Shown: piece after piece, positions 1 to 6,860 of the stretch
How positions within the stretch are numbered: the stretch's first letter is position 1
Layout: each line of letters begins with the position of its first letter
Origin: JBFWNZ01 sp050250795
GTDB lineage: Bacteria > Pseudomonadota > Alphaproteobacteria > UBA8366
Length of the DNA: 10,630 bases
Assembly: GCA_050250795.1 (NCBI GenBank)
Contig: JBFWNZ010000108.1
Coordinates: 1-10,630, forward strand
Direction: 5' to 3'
Program-made: the position numbers and the translations under genes
The notes under the pieces: model-generated
Told to the model about the DNA's origin: nothing
The model's input: the letters and a program-made list of their open reading frames with translations, nothing else
Databases searched by the model: none

Positions 1-878
1 ATGGACAGCGCCATTTCGATCTGGTCTTGCGCCTGGACGAACGCCAGCGCGACCTGCGGTCGCTGTCCTCGATGCTGGTGGAGACGGCCGCGGGGCCGAT
101 CCCGCTGTCGCAACTCGCCACGGTGACCGAAAGCAATGGACCGAACGAGGTCGTTCGCGAGAACGGTCGCCGCCGCATTCTGGTCACGGCCAACGGGGAC
201 GGTTCCAACAGCAACGCGATTTCCGCCGAAGTGCGGGAGGCCATTGCCGACATTGCGCTGCCGCCCGGCTATGCGATTTCGTTCGAGGGCATCTACGCCG
301 AGCAGAACAAGTCCGCCCTGCGGCTTCTCGGCCTGTCCATCGTCTCGCTGTCGCTGATCTTCGCGATGCTGTACACGCGCTACCGCTCGGCCGAGATCGC
401 GCTGATCGTGATGAGCAACGTGCCGCTGGCCCTGATAGGCTGCGTGATCGCCTTGAAGGTGACGGGGCTTGAACTCTCGGTTGCAAGCATGATCGGCTTC
501 ATCACGTTGACGGGAATCAGCACGCGCAACGGAATTCTCAAGATCAACCACTTCAAAAACCTTGTATTGTACGAGGGGGAGCGTTTCGATCGGCAGATGA
601 TCATCCGCGGGTCGCAGGAACGGCTGGTGCCCGTGATGACCACAGCGCTGGCGGCTTGCGTCGGACTGATCCCCCTGCTGCTCGAGCCCTCGGCGCCGGG
701 CAAGGAGATACTGCATCCCGTGGCGGTGGTGATCTTCGGCGGATTGGTCAGCGCGACGGTTTTGGACGCGATCCTGACGCCGCTGCTGTTCCTGCGCTTC
801 GGGCGGGCGTCGCTGATGGCGCTGGTCAAGGATGTTCCGGCGGCGCGTCGCCGGGTGATGCTGGTAGAGGAAACCTGA
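1..878 (+). CDS. RND efflux permease, heavy-metal (CzcA/CusA) type, C-terminal part
   Basis: This is the last 291 residues of a proton-driven inner-membrane RND permease; the 5' end lies outside the window and the frame is open from base 3. Family members are about 1,000-1,050 residues and work as trimers with a periplasmic adaptor and an outer-membrane channel. The visible part has the end of the second periplasmic porter region (residues 1-105), then five hydrophobic segments (about 108-125, 131-151, 158-177, 207-225, 237-265) matching TM8-TM12. Diagnostic stretches are GISTRNGILKINHF (171-184) and APGKEILHPVAVVIFGGL (231-248), which resemble the HME/CzcA-CusA branch more than AcrB. The substrate cannot be told from this fragment. 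The next gene starts 28 bp downstream on the same strand, so the pump may share its transcript. The RND family call is firm; the HME subclass is likely. Confidence 0.9.
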   Translation, partial: GQRHFDLVLRLDERQRDLRSLSSMLVETAAGPIPLSQLATVTESNGPNEVVRENGRRRILVTANGDGSNSNAISAEVREAIADIALPPGYAISFEGIYAEQNKSALRLLGLSIVSLSLIFAMLYTRYRSAEIALIVMSNVPLALIGCVIALKVTGLELSVASMIGFITLTGISTRNGILKINHFKNLVLYEGERFDRQMIIRGSQERLVPVMTTALAACVGLIPLLLEPSAPGKEILHPVAVVIFGGLVSATVLDAILTPLLFLRFGRASLMALVKDVPAARRRVMLVEET

Positions 879-906
879 CGATGGGTGGATCGCAAGGGGA
901 ACCGCA

Positions 907-1959
907 ATGAACTATGTCGGCGATCACGCGCTCAGCAACCGCATGAGCCAAGAGCAGACGCGCATTCGCCGGGTCATCGCGGGCGGTGCGCCGTCCTCGG
1001 AACCGGATAACTCCGACGAGTCCATCATGGACGATGCGGCCTCGCCCGAAACGGCGAATGAGGGATTGCCGCCCGGAAGCGGGCCCGATACCGCTTCGTC
1101 CTGGAAGCGGGTCGCGGCGACGGGAACCGTCGTCGGCGGGCTGGCCGGTGCCGTGATGGCGGTGGCGACCTATCTCGTGCTCAACAATCTGATCCCCCAG
1201 CAGGATATGCGGGTGCCGGCCATCGCCCAGCGGGTCGTGGCCAATGAGCAGCGGCTGAATGCATACGAGCAGACACTGCGCGCGGCGGAAGTGGACGTCG
1301 CCCGGCTGCTCGACGGACAGGCCGCCCTCTCCGAACGCGTGGACACCCAGGCGGCACGGACCGAGGAAGCATTTGCCTCGGTCGATGCCGCGCGGGCGGA
1401 GATGCGGGCCGCGACCGGCGGGCAGTCCCCGGTCTTCGGCGTTGCCGTCGCACAACTCGGCCTCGCGATTGCCTCGGGGCGCCCCTTCGAGGCGGAATGG
1501 GTGAATGTCTATTCCATGACCGCCGACGAACCGGAGTTGCAGGCGGTTCTGCAGCCGTTGATGAGCCGCGGGCTGACCGGCATCGAAACGCCCGGCCAGT
1601 TGCGGGCGCAACTGGCGGCCTTGTCGCTGCAGCGCGGTCTGCCGAATCCGGCGACGGGCGGATACGTACAGGCCGGCCTGATGGCGGTTCAAAGCAACAT
1701 CGGCGTGTGGCTCGGCTATTCCGAGGCCGACCTCATGGCGTATGAGAAACTGGCCGTGGCCGATGCCAGGCTGGCCGCCGGGGATGTCAAAGGGGCGGTC
1801 GATGCGCTGTCCGCCCTGCCGAAATCATATACGGAGGCGTTGGAGCCCTGGCTCCAGGCGGCAGGCCGCAATGTCGCGGCGTCGGACGGCATGGCGGTTC
1901 TGTCCGCGGCGGCGCGCGACCGCTTGCAGGCGCGCGTGCGTACGGCCGAGGTGCGGTGA
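907..1959 (+). CDS. Mitofilin-like (Mic60/COG4223-type) inner-membrane protein, full architecture
   Basis: A 350-residue protein with the layout of alphaproteobacterial mitofilin homologues. It has an acidic, disordered-looking N-terminus (1-65), one membrane helix (about 71-94), an alanine-rich helical region likely to form a coiled coil (105-168), and a C-terminal mitofilin-like domain (177-345). The domain is marked by AQLGLAIASGRPFEAEW (182-198) and a terminal helix pair around LAAGDVKGAVDALSALP (289-305), followed by EPWLQAAGR. Mitochondrial Mic60 shapes cristae, and bacterial homologues bind and bend the inner membrane; here the helix would place the coiled coil and domain in the periplasm. 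AAGGGGA at 894-900 lies 6 nt before the ATG, favouring this start over the ATG at 943. It sits in the RND-to-ABC gene run, not beside haem genes where such genes are often found. A paralogue lies at 8373-9290. Confidence 0.8.
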   Translation: MNYVGDHALSNRMSQEQTRIRRVIAGGAPSSEPDNSDESIMDDAASPETANEGLPPGSGPDTASSWKRVAATGTVVGGLAGAVMAVATYLVLNNLIPQQDMRVPAIAQRVVANEQRLNAYEQTLRAAEVDVARLLDGQAALSERVDTQAARTEEAFASVDAARAEMRAATGGQSPVFGVAVAQLGLAIASGRPFEAEWVNVYSMTADEPELQAVLQPLMSRGLTGIETPGQLRAQLAALSLQRGLPNPATGGYVQAGLMAVQSNIGVWLGYSEADLMAYEKLAVADARLAAGDVKGAVDALSALPKSYTEALEPWLQAAGRNVAASDGMAVLSAAARDRLQARVRTAEVR

Positions 1960-2002
1960 CGGTCTCACGGTGCTGCGCATGCGCGGGTGGAGACGCTGAC
2001 GC

Positions 2003-3208
2003 ATGCTAGGGACTGAGGAGCCTGGGTCGGCACCGGGAAAGGGTATTCTCGGTTTCTGGCGACTATCGTTCTGGACGGGGCCGCAGGGTCGCGGAGCCGG
2101 GCTTGCGCTGTCGGTTCTGGTTGTCGGCACCTTGGCGATCGTGGCGCTCATCGTCGGTGTCTTCATCGCTTCGGCGCTGCTGCGGCCGGACGATACCGCG
2201 TCGCGGTTGCCGCCGGTCAGCGCCCCGGGACCGATTGCGGCCCCTGGTCCGACGGTCGTTCCGGATGACAGGCCCCTTGAAGTCGCCATCGCCGACCGGA
2301 TGACCGAGACCCGCGGGGCGGTCGCCTCGCTTGTGGCCATCCGCATCGAGGAACTGGTCGTCGGCATGCGGCTGCGGTTGGAGGAGGTGTTCCTGCCGCA
2401 ATATCTGTCCTTCCCGCGGCGGAAGTATCAGGAACTGAAGGCGTACAACGCCTATCTGCTGGATTGGGTCCACAACCTTCTGACCGGCGACGACCGCGAT
2501 ACTAGCATGCCGGCGCTGGTCGCTGACTTCGAGGAGGCCTTTCTCAGCCGTGTGGTTATGCCGGACGACGTTCGGCCGAAGCTGGCTGCGGCCGGCGAGG
2601 AGGCGGCACGCATCTATCTGGTGGAACTGGCGAACGGTCTCGAAGCTCTGCGCATTCGCCGGGGGCTGTCCCCCGGGGCTTGGCAGGCGCAGTTGGATAG
2701 CCTGCCGCCGCTGATGTTCCCCGGCCGGGATGGTCGCGCCATCGGCGTGCCGCTGGCAAGCCTGTCTGCATCCATCGACCGCCTTTCAGCGCAACTCGGG
2801 CCGGCCATCGCGGCGGATATGCAGACGCGCTTCGACCGCACCGCCGTCATCGTCGATGCGGCCAGCCTGACATCGGAATCGGGGCAAAATCTGTTCAATG
2901 TGGGCTCGAACGCGACCGTCTATTACATGTCGTTCGTGGTCTACTGGGTCGTCCTGATCGTGCTGCTGCAATCGGGATTGCTGCCGGTCAATCTGTTCGG
3001 CGCGTTGGTCGGCTGGGTGGTCTGGGAGATATTGTCCTGGGGAAGCTGGATTCTCTATGAGTGGGTCCAGTTCGGTCATACCCGCCAAACCCTGGACCCG
3101 ATTATACGCGCCTTCGCGGAGGAGTATTTCGCCCGGTTACGGGAGATTGGGGCCGGCGGCAGCTTCAATGCCTTGCGGCATATCGAAACGCTGTTCGGTC
3201 CGCGGTAG
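2003..3208 (+). CDS. Unrecognised three-helix membrane protein with large helical domain
   Basis: I do not recognise a family for this 401-residue protein. It has a cytoplasmic-looking N-terminus with basic residues (1-32), one long hydrophobic segment (about 33-60), a Pro-rich linker (65-90), and a mostly helical, charged domain (90-300). A closely spaced hydrophobic pair (about 306-324 and 328-352) follows, rich in Trp and Tyr (VVYWVVLIV, VVWEILSWGSWILYEW). An amphipathic tail closes it (360-401). Basic residues before the first helix suggest the domain is periplasmic. An in-frame TGA at 1997 fixes the ATG at 2003 as the first available start; a weak purine-rich GGTGGAGA precedes it. It lies 43 bp after the mitofilin-like gene and 20 bp before the PH-like gene, in the run that ends with the MlaFE-like transporter. 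An accessory role in that transport complex is only a neighbourhood inference. Confidence 0.75.
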   Translation: MLGTEEPGSAPGKGILGFWRLSFWTGPQGRGAGLALSVLVVGTLAIVALIVGVFIASALLRPDDTASRLPPVSAPGPIAAPGPTVVPDDRPLEVAIADRMTETRGAVASLVAIRIEELVVGMRLRLEEVFLPQYLSFPRRKYQELKAYNAYLLDWVHNLLTGDDRDTSMPALVADFEEAFLSRVVMPDDVRPKLAAAGEEAARIYLVELANGLEALRIRRGLSPGAWQAQLDSLPPLMFPGRDGRAIGVPLASLSASIDRLSAQLGPAIAADMQTRFDRTAVIVDAASLTSESGQNLFNVGSNATVYYMSFVVYWVVLIVLLQSGLLPVNLFGALVGWVVWEILSWGSWILYEWVQFGHTRQTLDPIIRAFAEEYFARLREIGAGGSFNALRHIETLFGPR

Positions 3209-3228
3209 CGGGGGGATCGGCGGCGGGC

Positions 3229-3648
3229 ATGGCGGAAAACCTGAAAACCCTGATCCAGCGCGCCTACCGCGGATTCAAGGGCAAGAAGCAGACGCCCGGG
3301 GCCTTTTCGGCAAGCGGAATCGGCTGTCACCTGGAGCTGAAGGGAAACCAGCTCAGCATCGTGAAGGGAGGGGTGCTGGGCCTGATCGCCTCGGCGCTGG
3401 GTTATGAGGGCGGGTTCGCTGAGCGGACGATCCGCGTCAGCGACATTTCCGCCATCGAGATCGACCACCCGCTCCTGATGTTCAAATACATGCGGTTCTC
3501 GTATCCCGGCGCCTCCCAGCCGAGCGGGCACCCCATCCGCGATATGCTGGCGGAAAATGCCGTCATCATGAGTCTGGTCGACAATCGCGAGCTCTACGCC
3601 CTCAAATCCCGGATCGAGGGCAGCATGAACGCCGCACCGCGCGGGTAA
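3229..3648 (+). CDS. Small protein resembling a bacterial PH-like domain (DUF4429-like)
   Basis: A 139-residue soluble protein with no signal peptide or clear membrane segment. After a basic N-terminus (KTLIQRAYRGFKGKK, 6-20), the body reads as alternating short strands: CHLELKGNQLSIVKGG (33-48), RTIRVSDISAIEID (66-79) and YMRFSYPG (87-94). It ends in a helix around NRELYALKSRIEGSMN (119-134). That order, strand pairs carrying an 'I..SDISAIE' segment and a closing helix, is typical of bacterial PH-like domains such as DUF4429, but I assign it by pattern only. PH folds often dock to membranes or proteins; no ligand can be named. The frame is open back to 3061, but that start would lie inside the preceding gene. 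The ATG at 3229 is preferred because it follows the upstream stop by 20 bp and has a G-rich GGGGGGA at 3210-3216. Confidence 0.7.
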   Translation: MAENLKTLIQRAYRGFKGKKQTPGAFSASGIGCHLELKGNQLSIVKGGVLGLIASALGYEGGFAERTIRVSDISAIEIDHPLLMFKYMRFSYPGASQPSGHPIRDMLAENAVIMSLVDNRELYALKSRIEGSMNAAPRG

Positions 3649-3727
3649 TGAAGATGTCTCGTGCTTTCTATGTACGGACAGGCTAAATGCGTGCCGCATC
3701 GCCGTCATTGTGCATCGCGATATCGCC

Positions 3728-4894
3728 ATGACCGTCCGCTCCTCCTCCGCGTTGCGACGCCTGCATGCCCACACGATGGCCGCGGGCGAACGGCTGTTGC
3801 CGGTGTTGAGCGTGCTGCTGGTCGCTCTGGCGGTGTGGATCACCCTGTCGATTGCGCCGGAAGGGCGTGAACGGGCGATGCGGGATGCGGTCGCGTACAC
3901 GGCCGACAGCGATATCGGGAACTGGCGCGGGCGCGACGCGCCGCTTTTCGCCTTCGACGGCAACCTGTTCCCCGAGCAATGCGGCAAGACCTGGGTCGTC
4001 GATGCAGAGACGGTGTTGATCGATCTGTATGACGACACGGATTGTCCGGCCACGCCCGAGGCGGCGGGGTCCCTGCGGCTCTATCGCGCGAGTCCGCGCC
4101 TGCTTTGGGCGATGATCCCTGAATCGGAGCGCGAGACGCTCGGTGCGCGCAGCCGCTCCATCGTCGATTCTCTCGGCACCTCGTTGGCGGGCACGTTAAG
4201 GACGGCCTATTTCGAACGCGAGTACCGCAGCGAGATGACCGAGATATTGCGGACGGCCCTGCGGCGCGCCTGGTCGTCGCCGACGGTGAAGGATGCCCTC
4301 TCGAACGCGATGCGCTCGGTGGATCCCGAGATCGTCGACCGTCTGGTGGACGGGATCCTGCCGGTCGCGGTGGAGAAGGCGCAAAGCACATTCTGGGAAA
4401 CGGTGCGCGGCTTCACCGGATCGCTGTTCGGTCAGGATGGAAGGATGGGCGACGCATCGCCGATGGCGCGTGCCTTGCGCGCGATATTCGAGGACGAACG
4501 GGTGCAGAATCACCTGCTGCGCACGCTGCCGGAACTGGCGAGCGACCCGGAGGTCTCGATCCTGGCCACGCGCTTCGCCGGCGAACTCGGGCTTGCCCTC
4601 ATCAACGATCCGCGGGTGGCGGTTCTGATGACGACCTTGCTGACCGATCCGCAGATGATCCGGCCGGATGCGGGCAGCGGCATCGGCGGCCGGTTCCTGA
4701 CCCAGGAAATTCCGCGCTGGCTGCTGCGCTATCGGTTCCCGAACGATCACAACCCCATGGTCGCCTATGTCGTTCGCAGCCTGCTGCGGGGCGATGGCGC
4801 CTTCGTCACCCTGTTGCTGACGCCGGACCAGGCGGCGCGGCTGGACGCGCAGGGGCTGCGGGGCGGTGTCGGCATTACCGGGGTGTCGCGATGA
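3728..4894 (+). CDS. Membrane-anchored helical protein coupled to MlaFE-like transporter
   Basis: A 388-residue protein of no family I recognise. It has one N-terminal hydrophobic segment (about 22-43) after a basic stretch (R10, R11, R22), so the remaining 340 residues are predicted periplasmic. A short region with two Cys (C85, C106) that could form a disulfide comes first, followed by long amphipathic helices (about 135-310). I see no MCE domain pattern, although a single-helix anchored protein beside an MlaFE transporter is where MlaD would be expected. The stop overlaps the next start (ATGA, 4891-4894), so translation is probably coupled and the two products may act together. The start is uncertain: neither ATG 3728 nor the in-frame GTG at 3710 has a convincing Shine-Dalgarno sequence, and a 79 bp gap with no evident gene precedes it. 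Confidence 0.75.
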   Translation: MTVRSSSALRRLHAHTMAAGERLLPVLSVLLVALAVWITLSIAPEGRERAMRDAVAYTADSDIGNWRGRDAPLFAFDGNLFPEQCGKTWVVDAETVLIDLYDDTDCPATPEAAGSLRLYRASPRLLWAMIPESERETLGARSRSIVDSLGTSLAGTLRTAYFEREYRSEMTEILRTALRRAWSSPTVKDALSNAMRSVDPEIVDRLVDGILPVAVEKAQSTFWETVRGFTGSLFGQDGRMGDASPMARALRAIFEDERVQNHLLRTLPELASDPEVSILATRFAGELGLALINDPRVAVLMTTLLTDPQMIRPDAGSGIGGRFLTQEIPRWLLRYRFPNDHNPMVAYVVRSLLRGDGAFVTLLLTPDQAARLDAQGLRGGVGITGVSR

Positions 4895-6408
4895 CGGCGT
4901 CCGTGCAGGCCAGCCTGTCGGTTCAAGGGCTCCGGATCGTCACGCCGGACGGCCGTACCCTGCTGCAGGGCGGCGATATCGAGCTCGGTGCGGGAGAGGT
5001 CGCGCTGCTGATCGGTCCCAGCGGCAGCGGGAAATCGACCATCATCAATGTCCTCAGCGGCTTGCTCGGCGAGGATGGCGGCGACTGGGAAGTGTCGGGA
5101 ACCCTCGAACAGAACGGCGCACGCTTCGACCTGTCGCAGGAACTCTGCGATGTTGGCGGTCTCGTGTTCCAGGGCAACGCGCTGTTCGACGATCTGAGCG
5201 CGGCCCAGAATCTCGGCATCGCCATGGACCATGGCGGCGAGCCGGATTCGGACCTGCCGGCGCGGCTGGGCGCGCTGTTGCGGGACATCTCGCCGGACCA
5301 GACCGTATCCTCGCTCAGCGGGGGGCAGCGCCAGCGCGTGGCGATTGCGCGGACGCTGTTGGCAAAGCGCCCCTTGCTGTTGTTCGACGAGCCGAACTCC
5401 GGTCTCGATCGCTATGCGGCGTTGCGGCTGGCCGGTCTGGTGAAGGACATCTGCCGCGACATGGGCCGGCCGGCGTTGATCGTCGCGCATCATTTCGACG
5501 ACCTGCTGCCGCTCGCCGACAAGGTCCTGGTTCTCGATCCTGTCCGCAAGATGCTGCATCGACTGCCGCCGGAGCGCGACGCCATCGAGCGGGCGCTGAT
5601 CGCGATCGGCGAGGCCTTCGACGCTGCCGAACAGGACGAGGCACCCGACCACGCGGTTGCTTCGGGCCGGTGGGAGGATCGCATCGCCCGGCGCCCGGTC
5701 ACACGCTGGTTCGCCTATTACCTGCGCGAGTATTTCTGGATTCTCTGCGCTTCGCCGCTGACCCTGCTCTATATCCTGTCGGGCGCGGCCATCGTCGGCT
5801 TCGTGACGATGTGGTTCGGCTTCAACTACGATCTGCTCGGCGAATACATGCGCTCTTTCGTCCATGACGAAGCGCTGATGGGCATCGGCTTCATCGAGGC
5901 CACGATCGTCGTCCCGCTGATCTGCTGCATCCTGCTGGTCGCGCGCAGCAATGCGATCATCACCGCGGATTTGGGGAACCGCGTCTACTCGTCGCAATTC
6001 CGCGCGATGCGGAACCTGCATATCCCCGGCCGCATCTATCTGGCCGTGGCGATCCTGGTGAACATGGTGCTGGGTGCGCTCCTGCTGGTCTGCTTGTCGA
6101 TCAGCGTCGCCGGCTGGGCGTCGTTCAAGACGTGGCAGGTGCTGTTCCCCGGTCAGCCCTTCGAGCTGTGGCGCGAGCATTTCTTCCGGGTCTTCGTCGA
6201 GCACCCGAACATCCTGTGGCGCAATGTCGGCTGGGGTCTTCTGAAGACGGTCAGCAGCATTGTCGCTGCCACCTTGCTCGCTCTTCACGCCGGGCTGGGA
6301 CCGAAGGATTCGGTCATCGCGATCAATTATGCGATTGCCCGCTCCATCGTGCTGGGCGTGTCGGTCACGTTGCTGATCCATGCCAGCATCGCGATCCTGC
6401 AGTTTTGA
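4891..6408 (+). CDS. Fused MlaF-like ATPase and MlaE-like permease (phospholipid ABC transporter)
   Basis: A 505-residue protein that joins an ABC ATPase to a membrane domain normally encoded separately. The ATPase half (1-225) carries Walker A GPSGSGKS (42-49), a Q-loop LVFQGNALFDDLS (91-103) of MlaF type, signature LSGGQ (142-146), Walker B LLLFDEP (162-168), D-loop SGLD (170-173) and switch His H200. The C-terminal half (about 265-505) has five hydrophobic segments (287-310, 330-352, 378-408, 446-468, 482-503). Its ARSNAIITADLG (351-362) aligns with the GRAGSALTAEIG region of E. coli MlaE, and RNVGWGLLKTVSSIVAATLLAL (444-465) matches MlaE's penultimate helix region. MlaFE moves phospholipids between the inner membrane and periplasmic partners. 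All ATPase motifs look intact, so a homodimer would make a complete transporter. Substrate and direction cannot be read from sequence. Confidence 0.88.
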   Translation: MTASVQASLSVQGLRIVTPDGRTLLQGGDIELGAGEVALLIGPSGSGKSTIINVLSGLLGEDGGDWEVSGTLEQNGARFDLSQELCDVGGLVFQGNALFDDLSAAQNLGIAMDHGGEPDSDLPARLGALLRDISPDQTVSSLSGGQRQRVAIARTLLAKRPLLLFDEPNSGLDRYAALRLAGLVKDICRDMGRPALIVAHHFDDLLPLADKVLVLDPVRKMLHRLPPERDAIERALIAIGEAFDAAEQDEAPDHAVASGRWEDRIARRPVTRWFAYYLREYFWILCASPLTLLYILSGAAIVGFVTMWFGFNYDLLGEYMRSFVHDEALMGIGFIEATIVVPLICCILLVARSNAIITADLGNRVYSSQFRAMRNLHIPGRIYLAVAILVNMVLGALLLVCLSISVAGWASFKTWQVLFPGQPFELWREHFFRVFVEHPNILWRNVGWGLLKTVSSIVAATLLALHAGLGPKDSVIAINYAIARSIVLGVSVTLLIHASIAILQF

Positions 6409-6414
6409 GGCGGG

Positions 6415-6843
6415 CTAGATGGTGATGTCGTTGGAGTCGACCTGACCCGACAGCCGGTTGCGGATGTAGGACCAGGAGACGCCGATGGCGAACAGCGTTG
6501 CCAGCAGGGTCAGGACGACAGTGACCCAGCCCCAGGCGCCCAGATCGGTCAGATAGCCGGCGTCGAGCAGGGCCCAGATCGTCGCGCTGAACAGGGCCGC
6601 CGTTGCCAGGACGCCGGTCCAGCCAATGGCCCGGGCCGTCGCGTAGCCGAAGGTGAGATTGAGGACAAGCAGGCCGAGCCCGACCAGGATTTTCAGGGAC
6701 AGGCGGCCTTCGTCGGGATCGATCAGCCAGTGGAAATAGGAGTGGCCGCTGGGGTTGTAGGTCGCGAACACCACGAACATGGCCGCGAGCCACCGGGCCA
6801 CGAGGTTCGGATAGCTGAACGGTTGTGCTCGCGCCCCGGCCAT
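6415..6843 (-). CDS. Four-helix membrane protein resembling DUF6524
   Basis: A 142-residue integral membrane protein with four hydrophobic segments (about 14-28, 50-68, 74-95 and 104-127). The N-terminal pattern RWLAAMFVVFATYNPSGHSY (17-36), followed by FHWL, matches what I remember of the DUF6524 family: an RW/F..A...ATYNP.G.SY.HW signature, then LK.L.G and a G..G helix. The family has no known function that I can cite. The start ATG is preceded by GAGGAGG (6854-6860), which overlaps the stop codon of the upstream mlaA gene, so the two are almost certainly co-translated from one mRNA. Its stop lies 6 bp from the stop of the convergent ABC gene, leaving no room for a separate terminator. The soluble C-terminal tail (RNRLSGQVDSNDITI) is short and polar. 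Confidence 0.78.
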   Translation of the reverse strand: MAGARAQPFSYPNLVARWLAAMFVVFATYNPSGHSYFHWLIDPDEGRLSLKILVGLGLLVLNLTFGYATARAIGWTGVLATAALFSATIWALLDAGYLTDLGAWGWVTVVLTLLATLFAIGVSWSYIRNRLSGQVDSNDITI

Positions 6844-6853
6844 CGATCCCGTG

Positions 6854-6860
6854 CCTCCTC
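6854..6860 (-). promoter_or_regulatory. Shine-Dalgarno of the DUF6524-like gene, embedded in the mlaA stop
   Basis: GAGGAGG on the minus strand lies 10 nt before the ATG at 6843 and shares bases with the TGA stop of mlaA (6859-6861). A ribosome finishing mlaA would cover this site, implying translational coupling of the two genes. Confidence 0.7.

Noticed and set aside
826..1692. A 288-codon minus-strand open frame opposite the first mitofilin-like gene
   Set aside because: It overlaps the RND stop and the mitofilin-like gene, has no ribosome binding site I can support, and its residue composition is that of a shadow frame.
3061..3228. Upstream extension of the PH-like gene to 3061
   Set aside because: It would overlap the coding end of the preceding gene by about 150 bp in another frame; the ATG at 3229 has better spacing.
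3654..3686. A tiny open frame (ATG at 3654, 10 codons) in the gap before the anchored-protein gene
   Set aside because: It is too short and lacks a ribosome binding site or any leader-peptide pattern.
4765..6381. A 538-codon open frame on the minus strand opposite the ABC gene
   Set aside because: It is rich in Arg, Gln, Asp and His with no domain pattern, as expected for an antisense frame of a GC-rich gene. The plus strand has all ABC motifs.
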